The notes below the pieces were generated by a model that saw only the letters and a program-made list of their open reading frames with translations, searched no databases and was not told the DNA's origin. DNA of 64,000 nt from Streptomyces asoensis (GTDB lineage: Bacteria; Actinomycetota; Actinomycetes; Streptomycetales; Streptomycetaceae), in contig NZ_CP049838.1 of assembly GCF_013085465.1 (NCBI RefSeq), positions 9,486,001 through 9,550,000 of the forward strand, given 5' to 3'. Shown piece by piece: positions 18,094-27,178 of the stretch; within the stretch, counting starts at the first letter, position 1, and every line of letters starts with the position of its first letter. A program made the position numbers and the translations under genes.

Positions 18094-19029
18094 ATGGATG
18101 ATCACCGCACGGAACCCGTCGACCCTGGTGCAACCGCCGAACCCACCCCTGTGGGGGAGGAGGCCGGGGAGGTGCGCCGTTTCTGGGGCCGGCTCGGTCT
18201 TCCCGGCCTTGTCGACGTCCACACGCACTTCATGCCCGAGCGGGTCCTGCGCAAGGTCTGGGCCTACTTCGACGCGCTCGGACCGCAGACCGGCGGACTC
18301 GAGTGGCCGATCACCTACCGGAACGAGGAGACGGAACGGACGGCCCTGCTGAGGGAGTTCGGCGTACGGGCCTTCACCGCGATGCTCTACCCGCACAAGC
18401 CGGGCATGGCCCGGTGGCTGAACGACTGGGCGGCCGACTTCGCCCGCCGCACCCCCGAGTGTCTGCACACCGCCACCCTCTACCCCGAGCCGGGCGTCGA
18501 GGCGTACGTCCGGGAGGCCGTCGAGGCGGGCGCGCGCGTCTTCAAGGCACATGTACAGGTGGGGGCGTACGACCCGGCCGACGAACTCCTCGACCGGACA
18601 TGGGGGTTGCTGGCCGAGGCCGGGATCCCCGTCGTGATCCACTGCGGCTCCGGCCCCGCTCCCGGCAAGCACACCGGCCCCGAGCCGATCGCGCGGGTGC
18701 TGGCGCGGCACCCCCGGCTGCGACTGGTCGTCGCGCATCTGGGGATGCCCGAGTACGAGGAGTTCCTCGGCCTCGCCGAACGGTTCGGGGAGGTGCGGCT
18801 GGACACGACGATGACGTTCACCGACTTCTCCGAGGAGCTGATGCCGTTCCCCCGCCGGGCCCTGCCCCGGCTCGCCGGGCTCGGCGACCGCGTCCTGCTC
18901 GGCTCCGACTTCCCCAACATCCCCTATCCGTACGTGCACCAGCTCCACGCCCTGGAGCGGCTGGGTCTCGGGGACGAGTGGCTGCGGGCGGTGTGCCACG
19001 ACAACGCGGCAGAGCTGTTCGGCCTGTGA
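18094..19029 (+). CDS. Amidohydrolase family 2 metal-dependent hydrolase
   Basis: A 311-aa TIM-barrel hydrolase of the amidohydrolase-2 group. The metal motif HxH is in VDVHTHF (near residue 40), and further ligands are likely His in VVIHCGSG, His in VVAHLGMP and Asp in LLGSDFPN. Being next to the fucose locus, it could hydrolyse L-fuconolactone, since that enzyme is also an amidohydrolase. However, the sequence does not look like the fuconolactonase I know (which starts with a DxHxHFW pattern), and a terminator precedes it. No clear ribosome binding site is seen; GTG at 18085 is the alternative start. Confidence 0.75.
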   Translation: MDDHRTEPVDPGATAEPTPVGEEAGEVRRFWGRLGLPGLVDVHTHFMPERVLRKVWAYFDALGPQTGGLEWPITYRNEETERTALLREFGVRAFTAMLYPHKPGMARWLNDWAADFARRTPECLHTATLYPEPGVEAYVREAVEAGARVFKAHVQVGAYDPADELLDRTWGLLAEAGIPVVIHCGSGPAPGKHTGPEPIARVLARHPRLRLVVAHLGMPEYEEFLGLAERFGEVRLDTTMTFTDFSEELMPFPRRALPRLAGLGDRVLLGSDFPNIPYPYVHQLHALERLGLGDEWLRAVCHDNAAELFGL

Positions 19030-19252
19030 GAGCCCCGTCGTGGTCCTTGGCGGCCCGGCGACGGCGAAGGAGCCGGCCGAGGGCGGGACGTCGTACCGGA
19101 GCATGAGCCGGTGACCGGACGTGTACTGCGGTTTCAGTAGTCGGTCCTCCAGATACGGGAGGCGGCAGTGCCAGTAGCCGGACGACGACGGGAGGGCCCT
19201 CGCCGCGACAGCCTGAGCAGGGCAATCGAGAACAGATCTGGAGTTCCCTGAC

Positions 19253-21526
19253 GTGGCTGATCATCTGTATCGACTGGGCCGTCTGGCCTTCCGGCGGCGC
19301 GGTTACGTCGCCTTGATGTGGCTGGCCGTACTGGCCGCCGTCGGACTGGGAGCCCTCCAGGCGCCGGGAGCCTCCGACGAGGAGTTCTCGATGCCGGGCA
19401 TCGAGTCCCAGAAGGCGTACGACCTGATGCAGGAGCGCTTCCCGGGCGCTGCCGCCGACGGCGCCACCGCCCGGGTGGTGTTCGTCGCCCCCGACGGGCA
19501 GAAGGTCACCGCCGCCGCAAGCAAGGCGGCGATCGAGCGGACGGTGGACGCCCTGGGCCAGGGCTCGCAGGTGGCCGGCGTCGCGGATCCCTATGAGGCG
19601 AAGGCCGTCAGCGAGGACGGCTCCACCGCGTACGCCACCGTCACCTACAAGGTGAAGTCCTCCGAGGTCACCGACGCCGGCCGTACGGCGCTGGAGAAGG
19701 CGGCCGACCGGGCCCGGGACGCCGGGCTGACCGTGGAGACGGGCGGCTCCGCCATGGACAGCGGCGGCGGACCCGGCGGCGTCGCCGAGATCATCGGCAT
19801 CTCCGTGGCGGCCGTCGTGCTGCTGGCCACCTTCGGCTCGCTGGCCGCCGCCGGGCTGCCGTTGCTGACGGCGATACTCGGCGTCGGCGCGAGCATGTTC
19901 ACCATCACGATCCTGGCCGACGCCCTCGGCCTGTCCACCAGCACCGGCACCCTGGCGATGATGCTGGGGCTGGCGGTCGGCATCGACTACGCGCTGTTCG
20001 TGGTCTCCCGCTACCGCGAGGAGCGCGCCGAGGGACACACTCCGGAGGAGGCGGTCGGTCTCGCGGTCGGCACGGCCGGGTCGGCGGTCGTCTTCGCGGG
20101 CCTGACCGTGGTCATCGCGCTGGCCGGTCTGGCGGTCGTCGGGATTCCGATGCTGACCAAGATGGGCCTGACCGCCGCCGGAGCGGTCGTCGTCGCCGTG
20201 GTCATCGCCCTGACGGTCGTGCCCGCGCTGCTCGGCTTCTGGCCGAACGCCGTGCTGTCGGGCGCCGTACGCAGGCAGGGGCGCGGCGGGCGTCTGCTCC
20301 GCCTCGTGAAGTCCGACAAGGCCGGGGCGCGCGAGGGGCAGGGCGCGAGCGACAACCGCGGCACCCGCTGGGCCGCCTTCGTGCTGCGCCGCCCGATCCC
20401 CGTCCTGCTGCTGGGCGTCCTGGGCCTCGGCGTCCTCGCGATCCCGATGACCCAGTTGGAGCTCGGCATGCCGGGCGACGAGGCCAAGGCCGCCTCCACC
20501 ACCGAGCGTCGCGCCTACGACGCCCTCGCGGAGGGCTTCGGCCCCGGGTTCAACGGGCCCCTGACCATCGTCGTCGATGCCGAGGGGGCCGATGACGCCA
20601 AGGCCGCGGTGAACACGATCAACCAGAAGATCGCCGACACGAAGGGCGTCGTCTCGGTGGCCACGCCCCACTTCAACGACGCCGGGGACACGGCGGTGTT
20701 CAGCGTGACACCGTCCACCAGCCCGACCGACGAGAAGACCAAGACCCTCGTCACGACCATCCGCGGCGAGCGTTCCGCCATCGAGTCGGGGGCCGGCGCG
20801 TCCTTCGAGGTCACCGGTACCACCGCGCTGAACATCGACATCGCCGGGAAGGTCCAGGCGGCGCTGGTGCCGTACCTCATCACCATCGTCGGCCTGGCCG
20901 TCGTCCTCCTGCTGGTGGTCTTCCGGTCCGTGCTCGTCCCCCTCAAGGCGGCGCTCGGCTTCCTGCTCTCGGTGCTCGCGGCGCTGGGCGCGGTCGTCCT
21001 GGTCTTCCAGCAGGGTCATGGGGCGGGCGTGTTCGGGGTGGAGCAGACCGGGCCGATCATGAGCCTGATGCCGATCTTCCTCGTCGGCATCGTCTTCGGC
21101 CTCGCCATGGACTACGAGGTCTTCCTGGTGTCGCGCATGCGGGAGGCGTACGTCCACGGCGAGTCGGCGAAGCAGGCGGTCGTCTCGGGGTTCCGGCACA
21201 GCGCCCGGGTCGTCGTGGCCGCCGCACTGATCATGATCGCCGTCTTCGCGGGCTTCATCGGCGAGAGCGACTCCATGATCAAGATGATCGGTTTCGGTCT
21301 GGCCTCCGCCGTGCTGCTCGATGCCTTCGTCGTCCGGATGGCCATCGTGCCCGCCGTCCTCGCCCTGCTGGGCGACCGGGCCTGGTGGCTGCCGAAGTGG
21401 CTCGACCGGCTGCTTCCCCGGGTCGACATCGAGGGCGAGGCCCTCACCCGGCACCCGGTCGACGCCGGGGACCGCCGCTCCGACCCGGGCCCGACCTCGG
21501 ACGAGCCGGTCGAGGCGCACGTCTGA
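19253..21526 (+). CDS. MMPL/RND family transporter
   Basis: A 757-aa membrane protein with about twelve hydrophobic segments in two repeats. Each repeat has an N-terminal helix, an extracytoplasmic domain, and a bundle containing the GLAVGIDYALFVVSRYREE (first) and GLAMDYEVFLVSRMRE (second) motifs, where the Asp-Tyr pair probably carries the proton path. MMPL proteins export lipids, siderophores or drugs. The start is GTG with GGAG about 10 nt upstream. The two-component genes follow 120 nt downstream in the same direction and may control it. The substrate is unknown. Confidence 0.9.
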   Translation: MADHLYRLGRLAFRRRGYVALMWLAVLAAVGLGALQAPGASDEEFSMPGIESQKAYDLMQERFPGAAADGATARVVFVAPDGQKVTAAASKAAIERTVDALGQGSQVAGVADPYEAKAVSEDGSTAYATVTYKVKSSEVTDAGRTALEKAADRARDAGLTVETGGSAMDSGGGPGGVAEIIGISVAAVVLLATFGSLAAAGLPLLTAILGVGASMFTITILADALGLSTSTGTLAMMLGLAVGIDYALFVVSRYREERAEGHTPEEAVGLAVGTAGSAVVFAGLTVVIALAGLAVVGIPMLTKMGLTAAGAVVVAVVIALTVVPALLGFWPNAVLSGAVRRQGRGGRLLRLVKSDKAGAREGQGASDNRGTRWAAFVLRRPIPVLLLGVLGLGVLAIPMTQLELGMPGDEAKAASTTERRAYDALAEGFGPGFNGPLTIVVDAEGADDAKAAVNTINQKIADTKGVVSVATPHFNDAGDTAVFSVTPSTSPTDEKTKTLVTTIRGERSAIESGAGASFEVTGTTALNIDIAGKVQAALVPYLITIVGLAVVLLLVVFRSVLVPLKAALGFLLSVLAALGAVVLVFQQGHGAGVFGVEQTGPIMSLMPIFLVGIVFGLAMDYEVFLVSRMREAYVHGESAKQAVVSGFRHSARVVVAAALIMIAVFAGFIGESDSMIKMIGFGLASAVLLDAFVVRMAIVPAVLALLGDRAWWLPKWLDRLLPRVDIEGEALTRHPVDAGDRRSDPGPTSDEPVEAHV

Positions 21527-21645
21527 CCGGGCCGGCCCCGGCCGTTCCAGGGCCGTCCGTGGCCGAAGGCCACGGGCGGCCCGCGCGTCCTTGCGTGCCG
21601 CATGTCGTCCACCATGGGGCTCAGGCCCTGCACCTGGAGAGACAG

Positions 21646-22854
21646 ATGACCATCAGCCTGGAGCGCTACACAGGGCGCCGGCACATCGCCACGGACCTGG
21701 TCCTGGCCCTGGGGCTGCTCGGCACCGTGACCCTCGGTGCCTCGATCGCCATCCCCGGCATCAGCCAACCGCGCGAGGACTGGCCGGCCGTGCTCCTCGC
21801 GGCCGTCTCCTGTCTCGTCCAGTTGAAGGCGCGCACCCGCCCGCGCACCGTTCTCTTCGTGGCCACGGTCTGCACGGTGATCACCGTGGCCCTGGGCTAC
21901 CTGGTGACACCCCTCCTGCTGGCCCCTCTGATGATCGCTCTGTACCGGATGGCCGCCGGGACCGACCCCCGGACCACGCGCGTGTACGGCGGCCTGACCA
22001 TCGCCGTGGTGGTGGCCACCGCCGTGATCGACACCGACACCCCCACGACCGGGATGTACCTTCTGCGCAGCATCGGCCCCGTGCTGTGGCTGATGCTGCC
22101 CCTGGTCGGCGGCGGCCGGGACCGTCTGCGCCGTGACTACGTGGACTCCGTGCAGGCGCGCGCCGCGCACGCCGAGCGCACCCGCGAGGAGGAGGCCCGG
22201 CTGCGGGTCGCCGAGGAGCGGATGCGTATCGCCCGCGAGCTTCACGACGTGGTGGCCCACCACATGGCCGTCGCCAACGCGCAGGCCGGCACCGCCCGCC
22301 ACCTCGCACCCACCCACCCCGAACAGGCGCAGAAACTGCTCGGCGAGCTGACCACCACCACATCGTCCGCACTGCTCGAACTCCGCGCCACCGTCGGGGT
22401 GTTGCGCCAGAGCGGCGACCCTGACGTCGACCCCCTGAAACCCGCCCCCGGCCTGGACCGCCTCCCCGAGCTGATCGCGACGTGCGAGTCCGCCGGCGTC
22501 GAGGTCTCCGTCACGACCGAGGGGGAACCCCGGCCCCTGTCACCGGGCGTGGACCTGACGGCGTACCGGATCATCCAGGAAGCCCTCACCAACGTCACGA
22601 AACACGGCGCGGGCAAGGGGGCCGGCGTCCGGCTCACGTACTCCGACTCCCGCCTGCTCATCTCGGTCACCAACGACACGACCGCCACCCCTCCGCCGGT
22701 CCCGGAAGGCGGCTACGGTCTGATGGGCATGCGTGAGCGTGCCCACTCCGTCGGCGGCGACCTGCACGCCGGTCCTCGCCCCGAGGGCGGCTTCGAAGTC
22801 GCCACCGCACTGCCGTTGCACCTCGCCCCGGAAGAAGACGAGACAAGCCTTTGA
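21646..22854 (+). CDS. Two-component sensor histidine kinase (HisKA_3 type)
   Basis: A 402-aa NarL-class sensor kinase. The N-terminal half has about five membrane segments (residues 17-150) with short loops. The dimerisation and phosphoacceptor box is RIARELHDVVAHHMA, with phospho-His H200. The ATPase domain shows the N-box (IIQEALTNVTKHG) and the G-box (GYGLMGMRERA). The short external loops suggest it senses the membrane state. The ATG at 21646 has GGAGAG upstream. Its stop overlaps the start of the response regulator gene by 4 nt. Confidence 0.9.
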   Translation: MTISLERYTGRRHIATDLVLALGLLGTVTLGASIAIPGISQPREDWPAVLLAAVSCLVQLKARTRPRTVLFVATVCTVITVALGYLVTPLLLAPLMIALYRMAAGTDPRTTRVYGGLTIAVVVATAVIDTDTPTTGMYLLRSIGPVLWLMLPLVGGGRDRLRRDYVDSVQARAAHAERTREEEARLRVAEERMRIARELHDVVAHHMAVANAQAGTARHLAPTHPEQAQKLLGELTTTTSSALLELRATVGVLRQSGDPDVDPLKPAPGLDRLPELIATCESAGVEVSVTTEGEPRPLSPGVDLTAYRIIQEALTNVTKHGAGKGAGVRLTYSDSRLLISVTNDTTATPPPVPEGGYGLMGMRERAHSVGGDLHAGPRPEGGFEVATALPLHLAPEEDETSL

Positions 22855-23531
22855 GCATTCGCGTCCTGCTCGCCGACGACCAGGCCCTGCTGCGCGGCAC
22901 GTTCCGGCTGCTGATCGACTCCTGCGAGGACATGGAGGTGGTCGGCGAGGCCGCCGACGGCCAGGAAGCGGTGGATCTCGCCCGCACCCACCGCCCCGAC
23001 ATCGTCCTGATGGACATCCGTATGCCCGGCACGGACGGCCTCGCCGCCACCGCCGCGATCTGCGACGACCCCGGGCTGGCCGGCACCCGGATCCTCGTCC
23101 TCACCATGTTCGAGACCGACGAGTACGTCGCCAAGGCACTGCGCGTCGGCGCCAGCGGCTTCCTCGGCAAGTACGTCACCACCGACGCCCTGCTGGCCGG
23201 CATCCGCACCGTCGCCGCGGGCGAGGCCCTTCTCTCGCCCGGAGCGACCCGCGCCCTCATCACGCGTTTCCTCACCGCCCCGGCCCCGGGCGCCCTCCTG
23301 GCGGCTCCGGAGCGCCTGAACGACCTCACTCCCCGCGAACGCGAGGTCACCGTGCTCGCCGCCCGGGGCAAGTCCAATGACAAGATCGCCGAGGAACTCT
23401 TCCTGAGTGTCCTGACCGTACGCAGCCACATCCAGCGCGCCCTGACCAAGCTCGGCGCCCGCGACCGCGCCCAACTCGTCGTCATCGCCTACCAGACCGG
23501 ACTGGTGCGGCCCACGTCGCCACAGAGCTGA
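22851..23531 (+). CDS. Two-component response regulator, NarL/LuxR type
   Basis: A 226-aa response regulator. The receiver domain (residues 3-120) has the acidic pair at D9-D10, the phosphoacceptor D55 in IVLMDIRMPG and the conserved Lys in GFLGKYV. A LuxR-type helix-turn-helix fills about 155-220 (LTPREREVTVLAARGKSNDKIAEELFLS is the characteristic stretch, given in part). The start is TTG, overlapping the kinase stop. It should be phosphorylated by that kinase and may act on the upstream MMPL transporter gene. Confidence 0.92.
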   Translation: MSIRVLLADDQALLRGTFRLLIDSCEDMEVVGEAADGQEAVDLARTHRPDIVLMDIRMPGTDGLAATAAICDDPGLAGTRILVLTMFETDEYVAKALRVGASGFLGKYVTTDALLAGIRTVAAGEALLSPGATRALITRFLTAPAPGALLAAPERLNDLTPREREVTVLAARGKSNDKIAEELFLSVLTVRSHIQRALTKLGARDRAQLVVIAYQTGLVRPTSPQS

Positions 23532-23586
23532 AGCCCGACCGGTCCCCGGCTGGTGGGGGTTGTGAACAACGACGAGTCTTCGAGTC

Positions 23587-24417
23587 TCAGGGAGCGATGG
23601 GCAGTTGGCGCTTGTGGTCCGTGAGTCGGTAGCGATCGACGATCGTTTTGAAGACGGCTTCGTCCACAGGCCTGCCTTCCAGGAAGTCGTCGATGTCGTC
23701 GTAGGCGACCCCGAGCGCGTCCTCGTCGGTCTTGCCGGGATCGAGGGTCTCCAGGTCGGCCGTCGGGACCTTGTGCACCAGGTCGGCCGGTGCCCCCAGC
23801 GTGTCCGCCACGGCGCGCACCCGGCGTTTGGTCAGGCCGGACAGCGGGACGAGGTCCGCCGCGCCGTCACCGAACTTGGTGAAGAAGCCGGAGACCGCCT
23901 CGGCGGCGTGGTCGGTGCCGACGACCAGTCCGTGGTGCCCGCCGGCCACGACGTACTGGACGATCATGCGCTGTCGGGCCTTGATGTTGCCGAGCACGAA
24001 GTCCTGGTGGTAGGCGTCGCGGAAGCTCACTTCGGCGGCGAGCACGGCATCGAGCGCGGCGTCACTCGCGGGCTTGATGTCCACGGTCAGCACGTGATCG
24101 GGCTGGATGAAGGAGAGCGCGAGCCGGGCATCGTGCTCGTCGGCCTGGACGCCGTAGGGCAGCCGCATGGCATAGAACCGTGCCTCGTGCCCGGCGTCGC
24201 GAGCTCGCTCGACCGCGAGTTGGCACAGGCGGCCGGCGGTGGTGGAGTCGACGCCGCCGCTGATGCCGAGCACGAGGGAGGACAGGCCGGTGGAGGTCAG
24301 CCGCTCCGCGAGGAAGGCCACCCGGCGCTCGATCTCCACCTCGACCTCGAAGGTCTCGGCGACCTCGAGTTCCCGGGCGATCTCCTGCTGGAGGGTGAGG
24401 GAGGCGGGGTCGTTCAC
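23587..24417 (-). CDS. nadE: Ammonia-dependent NAD+ synthetase
   Basis: A 276-aa enzyme that amidates deamido-NAD+ with ammonia and ATP, the last step of NAD+ synthesis. The ATP pyrophosphatase P-loop SGGVDS lies at 53-58. Other NadE landmarks are YAMRLPYGVQADE, GNIKARQRM, VVGTDHAAEAVSGFFTKFGD and KVPTADLE. There is no glutaminase domain, so ammonia is used directly, as in the E. coli short form. The GTG start has GGAG 6-7 nt upstream. It faces the convergent response regulator gene. Confidence 0.95.
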   Translation of the reverse strand: MNDPASLTLQQEIARELEVAETFEVEVEIERRVAFLAERLTSTGLSSLVLGISGGVDSTTAGRLCQLAVERARDAGHEARFYAMRLPYGVQADEHDARLALSFIQPDHVLTVDIKPASDAALDAVLAAEVSFRDAYHQDFVLGNIKARQRMIVQYVVAGGHHGLVVGTDHAAEAVSGFFTKFGDGAADLVPLSGLTKRRVRAVADTLGAPADLVHKVPTADLETLDPGKTDEDALGVAYDDIDDFLEGRPVDEAVFKTIVDRYRLTDHKRQLPIAP

Positions 24418-24566
24418 ATCTGCTCCTGGTTCCGGTTCACGTGGTGTCGGCGCCCCACCTCTTGAGGACGGGGAGGACCGTCGGTGGATCAGTGTCGGAC
24501 AGCGGCGACTGTCCGGAGCCGGGGCGCGCAACACGGAGTGCCCCGAACCGCGCTCGGACATGCGCT

Positions 24567-25475
24567 CTAGACGCGGGGCGTTCCCGTCACCGACATCACC
24601 AGCGAGTACAGCGAGGTGGTGGCGGTGATGAACAGGCGGTTGTTCTTCGGCCCGCCGAAGGTGATGTTGGAGACCGATTCCGGCACCCGGAGCCGTCCGA
24701 TGAGGGTGCCGTCGGGGTCGTAGCAATGGACGCCGTCGTCCAGGGCGGCGGCCCAGAGGCGGCCCTGGTCGTCCAGGCGGATGTTGTCGAAGCGGACGCC
24801 CGCTCGCGCTTCGGCGAAGACCTCCTGCCCGGAGAGCGTGCCGTCGTCGTGGACGTCGAAGCCGTAGATGCGCGCGCCTCGCGTGTCGGAGACGTACAGC
24901 CGCTTCTCGTCCGGGGACAGGATCACGCCGTTGGGTCCGTCCAAGCCGTCGGCGGCGAGGCTCACCCGACCCGTCGCCGGGTCGATCCGGTAGAGGTTGC
25001 AGGCGCCGATCTCGGACTCGGCCCGATGGCCCTCGTAGTCGCTGGTGATGCCGAAGTCCGGGTCGGAGAACCAGAGAGTGCCGTCGGATCGCACGACGGA
25101 GTCGTTCGGGCTGTTGAGCCGCTTGCCCTGGAAACGCTCGGCCAGGACCGTCACCGCGCCGTCCGGCTCGGTGCGGGTGACCCGGCGGTTGCCCTGCTCG
25201 CAGGTGACGAGGCGGCCCTGCCGGTCGAGGGTGTTGCCGTTGCTGTGTCCGGCCGGGTAGCGGAAGACGCCGACCGTCCCGGTGGCCTCGTCCCAGCGCA
25301 GAATGCGGTCGTTCGGGATGTCGCTCCAGATCAACTGGCGCCAGGCGGGCAGGTACAGCGGCCCCTCTGCCCAACGGCAGTCGCTGTGCAGCACCTCCAG
25401 CCTGCCGTCGCCGTTCGTGCAGCGTCCGGTACGGAAGCGGTCGTCCAGGATCTCGTACAGGCCATCGGCGGGCAT
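24567..25475 (-). CDS. SMP-30/gluconolactonase-like protein
   Basis: A 302-aa six-bladed beta-propeller of the SMP-30/gluconolactonase/LRE group. Likely metal ligands are Glu in RWAEGPLYLP, Asn in RLNSPNDSVV, and Asn and Asp in LDGPNGVILSPDE and LYVSDTRG. Members hydrolyse sugar lactones such as gluconolactone. No signal peptide is seen. It is divergent from an AsnC regulator with a palindrome between them, so the two are probably one regulatory unit. It could in principle supply the lactonase missing from the fucose operon, although it lies about 15 kb from that operon. Confidence 0.85.
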   Translation of the reverse strand: MPADGLYEILDDRFRTGRCTNGDGRLEVLHSDCRWAEGPLYLPAWRQLIWSDIPNDRILRWDEATGTVGVFRYPAGHSNGNTLDRQGRLVTCEQGNRRVTRTEPDGAVTVLAERFQGKRLNSPNDSVVRSDGTLWFSDPDFGITSDYEGHRAESEIGACNLYRIDPATGRVSLAADGLDGPNGVILSPDEKRLYVSDTRGARIYGFDVHDDGTLSGQEVFAEARAGVRFDNIRLDDQGRLWAAALDDGVHCYDPDGTLIGRLRVPESVSNITFGGPKNNRLFITATTSLYSLVMSVTGTPRV

Positions 25476-25491
25476 CGGCGTCCCCTCAATA

Positions 25492-25515
25492 CGTTGATCA
25501 GGATCTGATTCAACG
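25492..25515. promoter_or_regulatory. Palindromic operator between SMP-30 and AsnC genes
   Basis: CGTTGATCAG and CTGATTCAACG form 10-bp arms with a single bulged T, around a GAT centre. It fills most of the 76-nt divergent gap, the usual place for an AsnC/Lrp binding site. Confidence 0.55.
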
Positions 25516-25551
25516 TAGCACGTAGATCACCGAACGAGATATGGTCAGAAC

Positions 25552-25998
25552 ATGAAGCCGATAGATGACATCGACCGCGGCTTGATCGCGCTGCTCCAGA
25601 AGGACGCGACCCGGTCCTACGCCGAGTTGGGCAAGGGGGTCGGTCTGTCGGCGGGCGCCGCCCATGAGCGAGTGCGCAGGCTGCGGGAGCACGGGGTCAT
25701 CAGGGCCACCACGATCGACGTGGACCCCGCAGCCCTCGACCGCGGGGTCCTCGCCTTCGTGCTCATCGACTCGACGGCCTGGATGGGCGACCGCGCCGAG
25801 GACTTCGCCGGCATTCCGGAGATCCAGGAGGCCCACGTCATCGCGGGCAGCGCGGCGGTCCTGGTGAAGGTGCGCACGGCGAGTACCGAACAACTCCAGG
25901 ACGTACTCCGCCGCCTGTACGCGATCGACGGGGTCAGCGGCACGCAGGCGACCGTCGTCCTGGAGACGTTCTTCGAACGGCCCCTGGCCGCCGGGTAG
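25552..25998 (+). CDS. Lrp/AsnC family transcriptional regulator
   Basis: A 148-aa regulator. The N-terminal winged helix (about 3-60) has the pattern DIDRGLIALLQKDATRSY followed by the helix-turn-helix GLSAGAAHERVRRLRE. The C-terminal RAM ligand-binding domain (about 70-140) contains the Gly-rich HVIAGSAAVLVKVRT stretch. Lrp-type proteins form octamers and respond to amino acids or related small molecules. It is divergent from the SMP-30 gene and most likely controls it. The effector is not evident. Confidence 0.92.
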   Translation: MKPIDDIDRGLIALLQKDATRSYAELGKGVGLSAGAAHERVRRLREHGVIRATTIDVDPAALDRGVLAFVLIDSTAWMGDRAEDFAGIPEIQEAHVIAGSAAVLVKVRTASTEQLQDVLRRLYAIDGVSGTQATVVLETFFERPLAAG

Positions 25999-26049
25999 GC
26001 GAGCTGCGCGACCGCGCCGGGCCGCACCCCGTTCCCTGCCGGGCGCAGG

Positions 26050-26808
26050 TCACCGTATGGCGTTGTCCAGGTGGGTGATGGCGGCCGGCACGTCGTCGCT
26101 CTCGGTGCTTCGGATCAGATGCAGGGCCGGCCGGACGAGGCCGCTCGGTCGCGCTATCAACCGTGCGAGCACGGCGGCGCGGACGTCGAGCCGCTCGATG
26201 GTGGCCTCGCGCTCCTCCTCGTTCTGGCCGGCAAGCAGGACGGCGTTGTACCACGCCTCCTCGCGGGACTGGCGGACACTGAAGTCGAGGATCCGCTCGT
26301 CGGTGCGGGCCCCGACCTGATCCAGCAGCGACATGAGTGGCGACAGGGCGCCGATCGAGTCCTGCACCGCCAGCACCACCCGCGCAAGGATGTCGTTGAT
26401 CAGCAGAAAGTCGCGCCGCAACGCGTGGATGGCCTTGCCCGGGTTGGTCCGGGCGGCGGCGATGGCCAGGTCGAGGTTGATGTGCGCGTTCACGCCGAGC
26501 AGCAGGTGCTGGACGATGACGGTGTCGGCGTCGTCGAGCAGCCCGAACGTCTCGCGCCAACAACGCGGCCCGCCCCGGTCACGACGCCAGGCGTCGTACG
26601 CGTCGAAGTAACGGTTGCCGAAGAGCGTGTCGAAACGGTCCATTCGGGCGCCGTCGTCGAACAGTCCACCGTGAATGGCCGTGCGGACCTCGACGGTCAC
26701 CTGTCGGTAGAGCGCCGCGAAGTACCCGACCCGGTCACCGGCGTGGCCGGCCTCCCGGACGATCCCGGCAAGCCCGTCCACGACATCGTCGATGTTCTCT
26801 GCCGCCAT
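26050..26808 (-). CDS. DUF5995 family protein
   Basis: A 252-aa mostly helical protein. It has the family core LLGVNAHINLDLAIAAA, followed by a region where Arg, Asp and Asn (HALRRDFLLINDIL) are conserved. The family occurs in actinobacteria and has no known function; its conserved His, Asn and Asp could bind a metal. No signal peptide or membrane segment is seen. The ATG at 26808 has GGGGAG about 6 nt upstream and is preferred to a start at 26847. Confidence 0.78.
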   Translation of the reverse strand: MAAENIDDVVDGLAGIVREAGHAGDRVGYFAALYRQVTVEVRTAIHGGLFDDGARMDRFDTLFGNRYFDAYDAWRRDRGGPRCWRETFGLLDDADTVIVQHLLLGVNAHINLDLAIAAARTNPGKAIHALRRDFLLINDILARVVLAVQDSIGALSPLMSLLDQVGARTDERILDFSVRQSREEAWYNAVLLAGQNEEEREATIERLDVRAAVLARLIARPSGLVRPALHLIRSTESDDVPAAITHLDNAIR

Positions 26809-26915
26809 GCCCAACTCCCCTTCCCTGGAACCGCGTTCGGCCCGCACTCCGGCCGCTGTCCGTAGTGCCGATCACAGCCCCTTCCTACCACCGCGCACCG
26901 GGGAGGGCCCCCGCC

Positions 26916-27035
26916 CTACAGGAACCGGAACGGGAACTGCTCGACGGAGAACTTCCCCCGGCGCCGGCCCGGCGTGTTCGTGTAGTCGCGGTCCAGGGCG
27001 AGCACCGCGGTCACCGGTGCGCTCTCCGACTGCAT
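26916..27035 (-). CDS. Small hypothetical ORF, possible gene remnant
   Basis: A 39-aa frame reading MQSESAPVTAVLALDRDYTN and ending in GKFSVEQFPFRFL. The composition (mixed polar, aromatic and basic residues) looks like real protein, unlike most GC-driven frames here. It has no clear ribosome binding site. It may be a small protein or the surviving C-terminus of a lost gene. I do not recognise a family. Confidence 0.3.
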   Translation of the reverse strand: MQSESAPVTAVLALDRDYTNTPGRRRGKFSVEQFPFRFL

Positions 27036-27139
27036 TCACCGCCTCCCCGGGCACGGAGAGCCACGAGAAGCTCGCCCTGCTCACCGTGCTGGGCACCGAC
27101 CGGTTCGCCGTCGACGCCGGGTGACTGCCCCATGCCGTG

Positions 27140-27178
27140 CGCCCCGTTCCCGGCAGTCGCGATGCCGGGAACGGGGCG
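27140..27178 (-). terminator. Terminator of the lipase gene
   Basis: A perfect 16-bp stem (CGCCCCGTTCCCGGCA and its complement) with a 7-nt loop starts 54 nt beyond the lipase stop. It is one of the strongest hairpins in the window. Confidence 0.75.

Noticed and set aside
14603..18133. A 1176-codon open frame antisense to the fucosidase gene
   Set aside because: It is a shadow frame caused by high GC at third codon positions. Its sequence is low-complexity (Gly, Val, Arg, Glu) with no domain, while the sense strand encodes a clear GH95 enzyme.
18094..19029. Firm assignment of the amidohydrolase as L-fuconolactonase
   Set aside because: Sequence landmarks differ from the known lactonase, a terminator separates it from the fucosidase, and no fucose-type operator was found before it.
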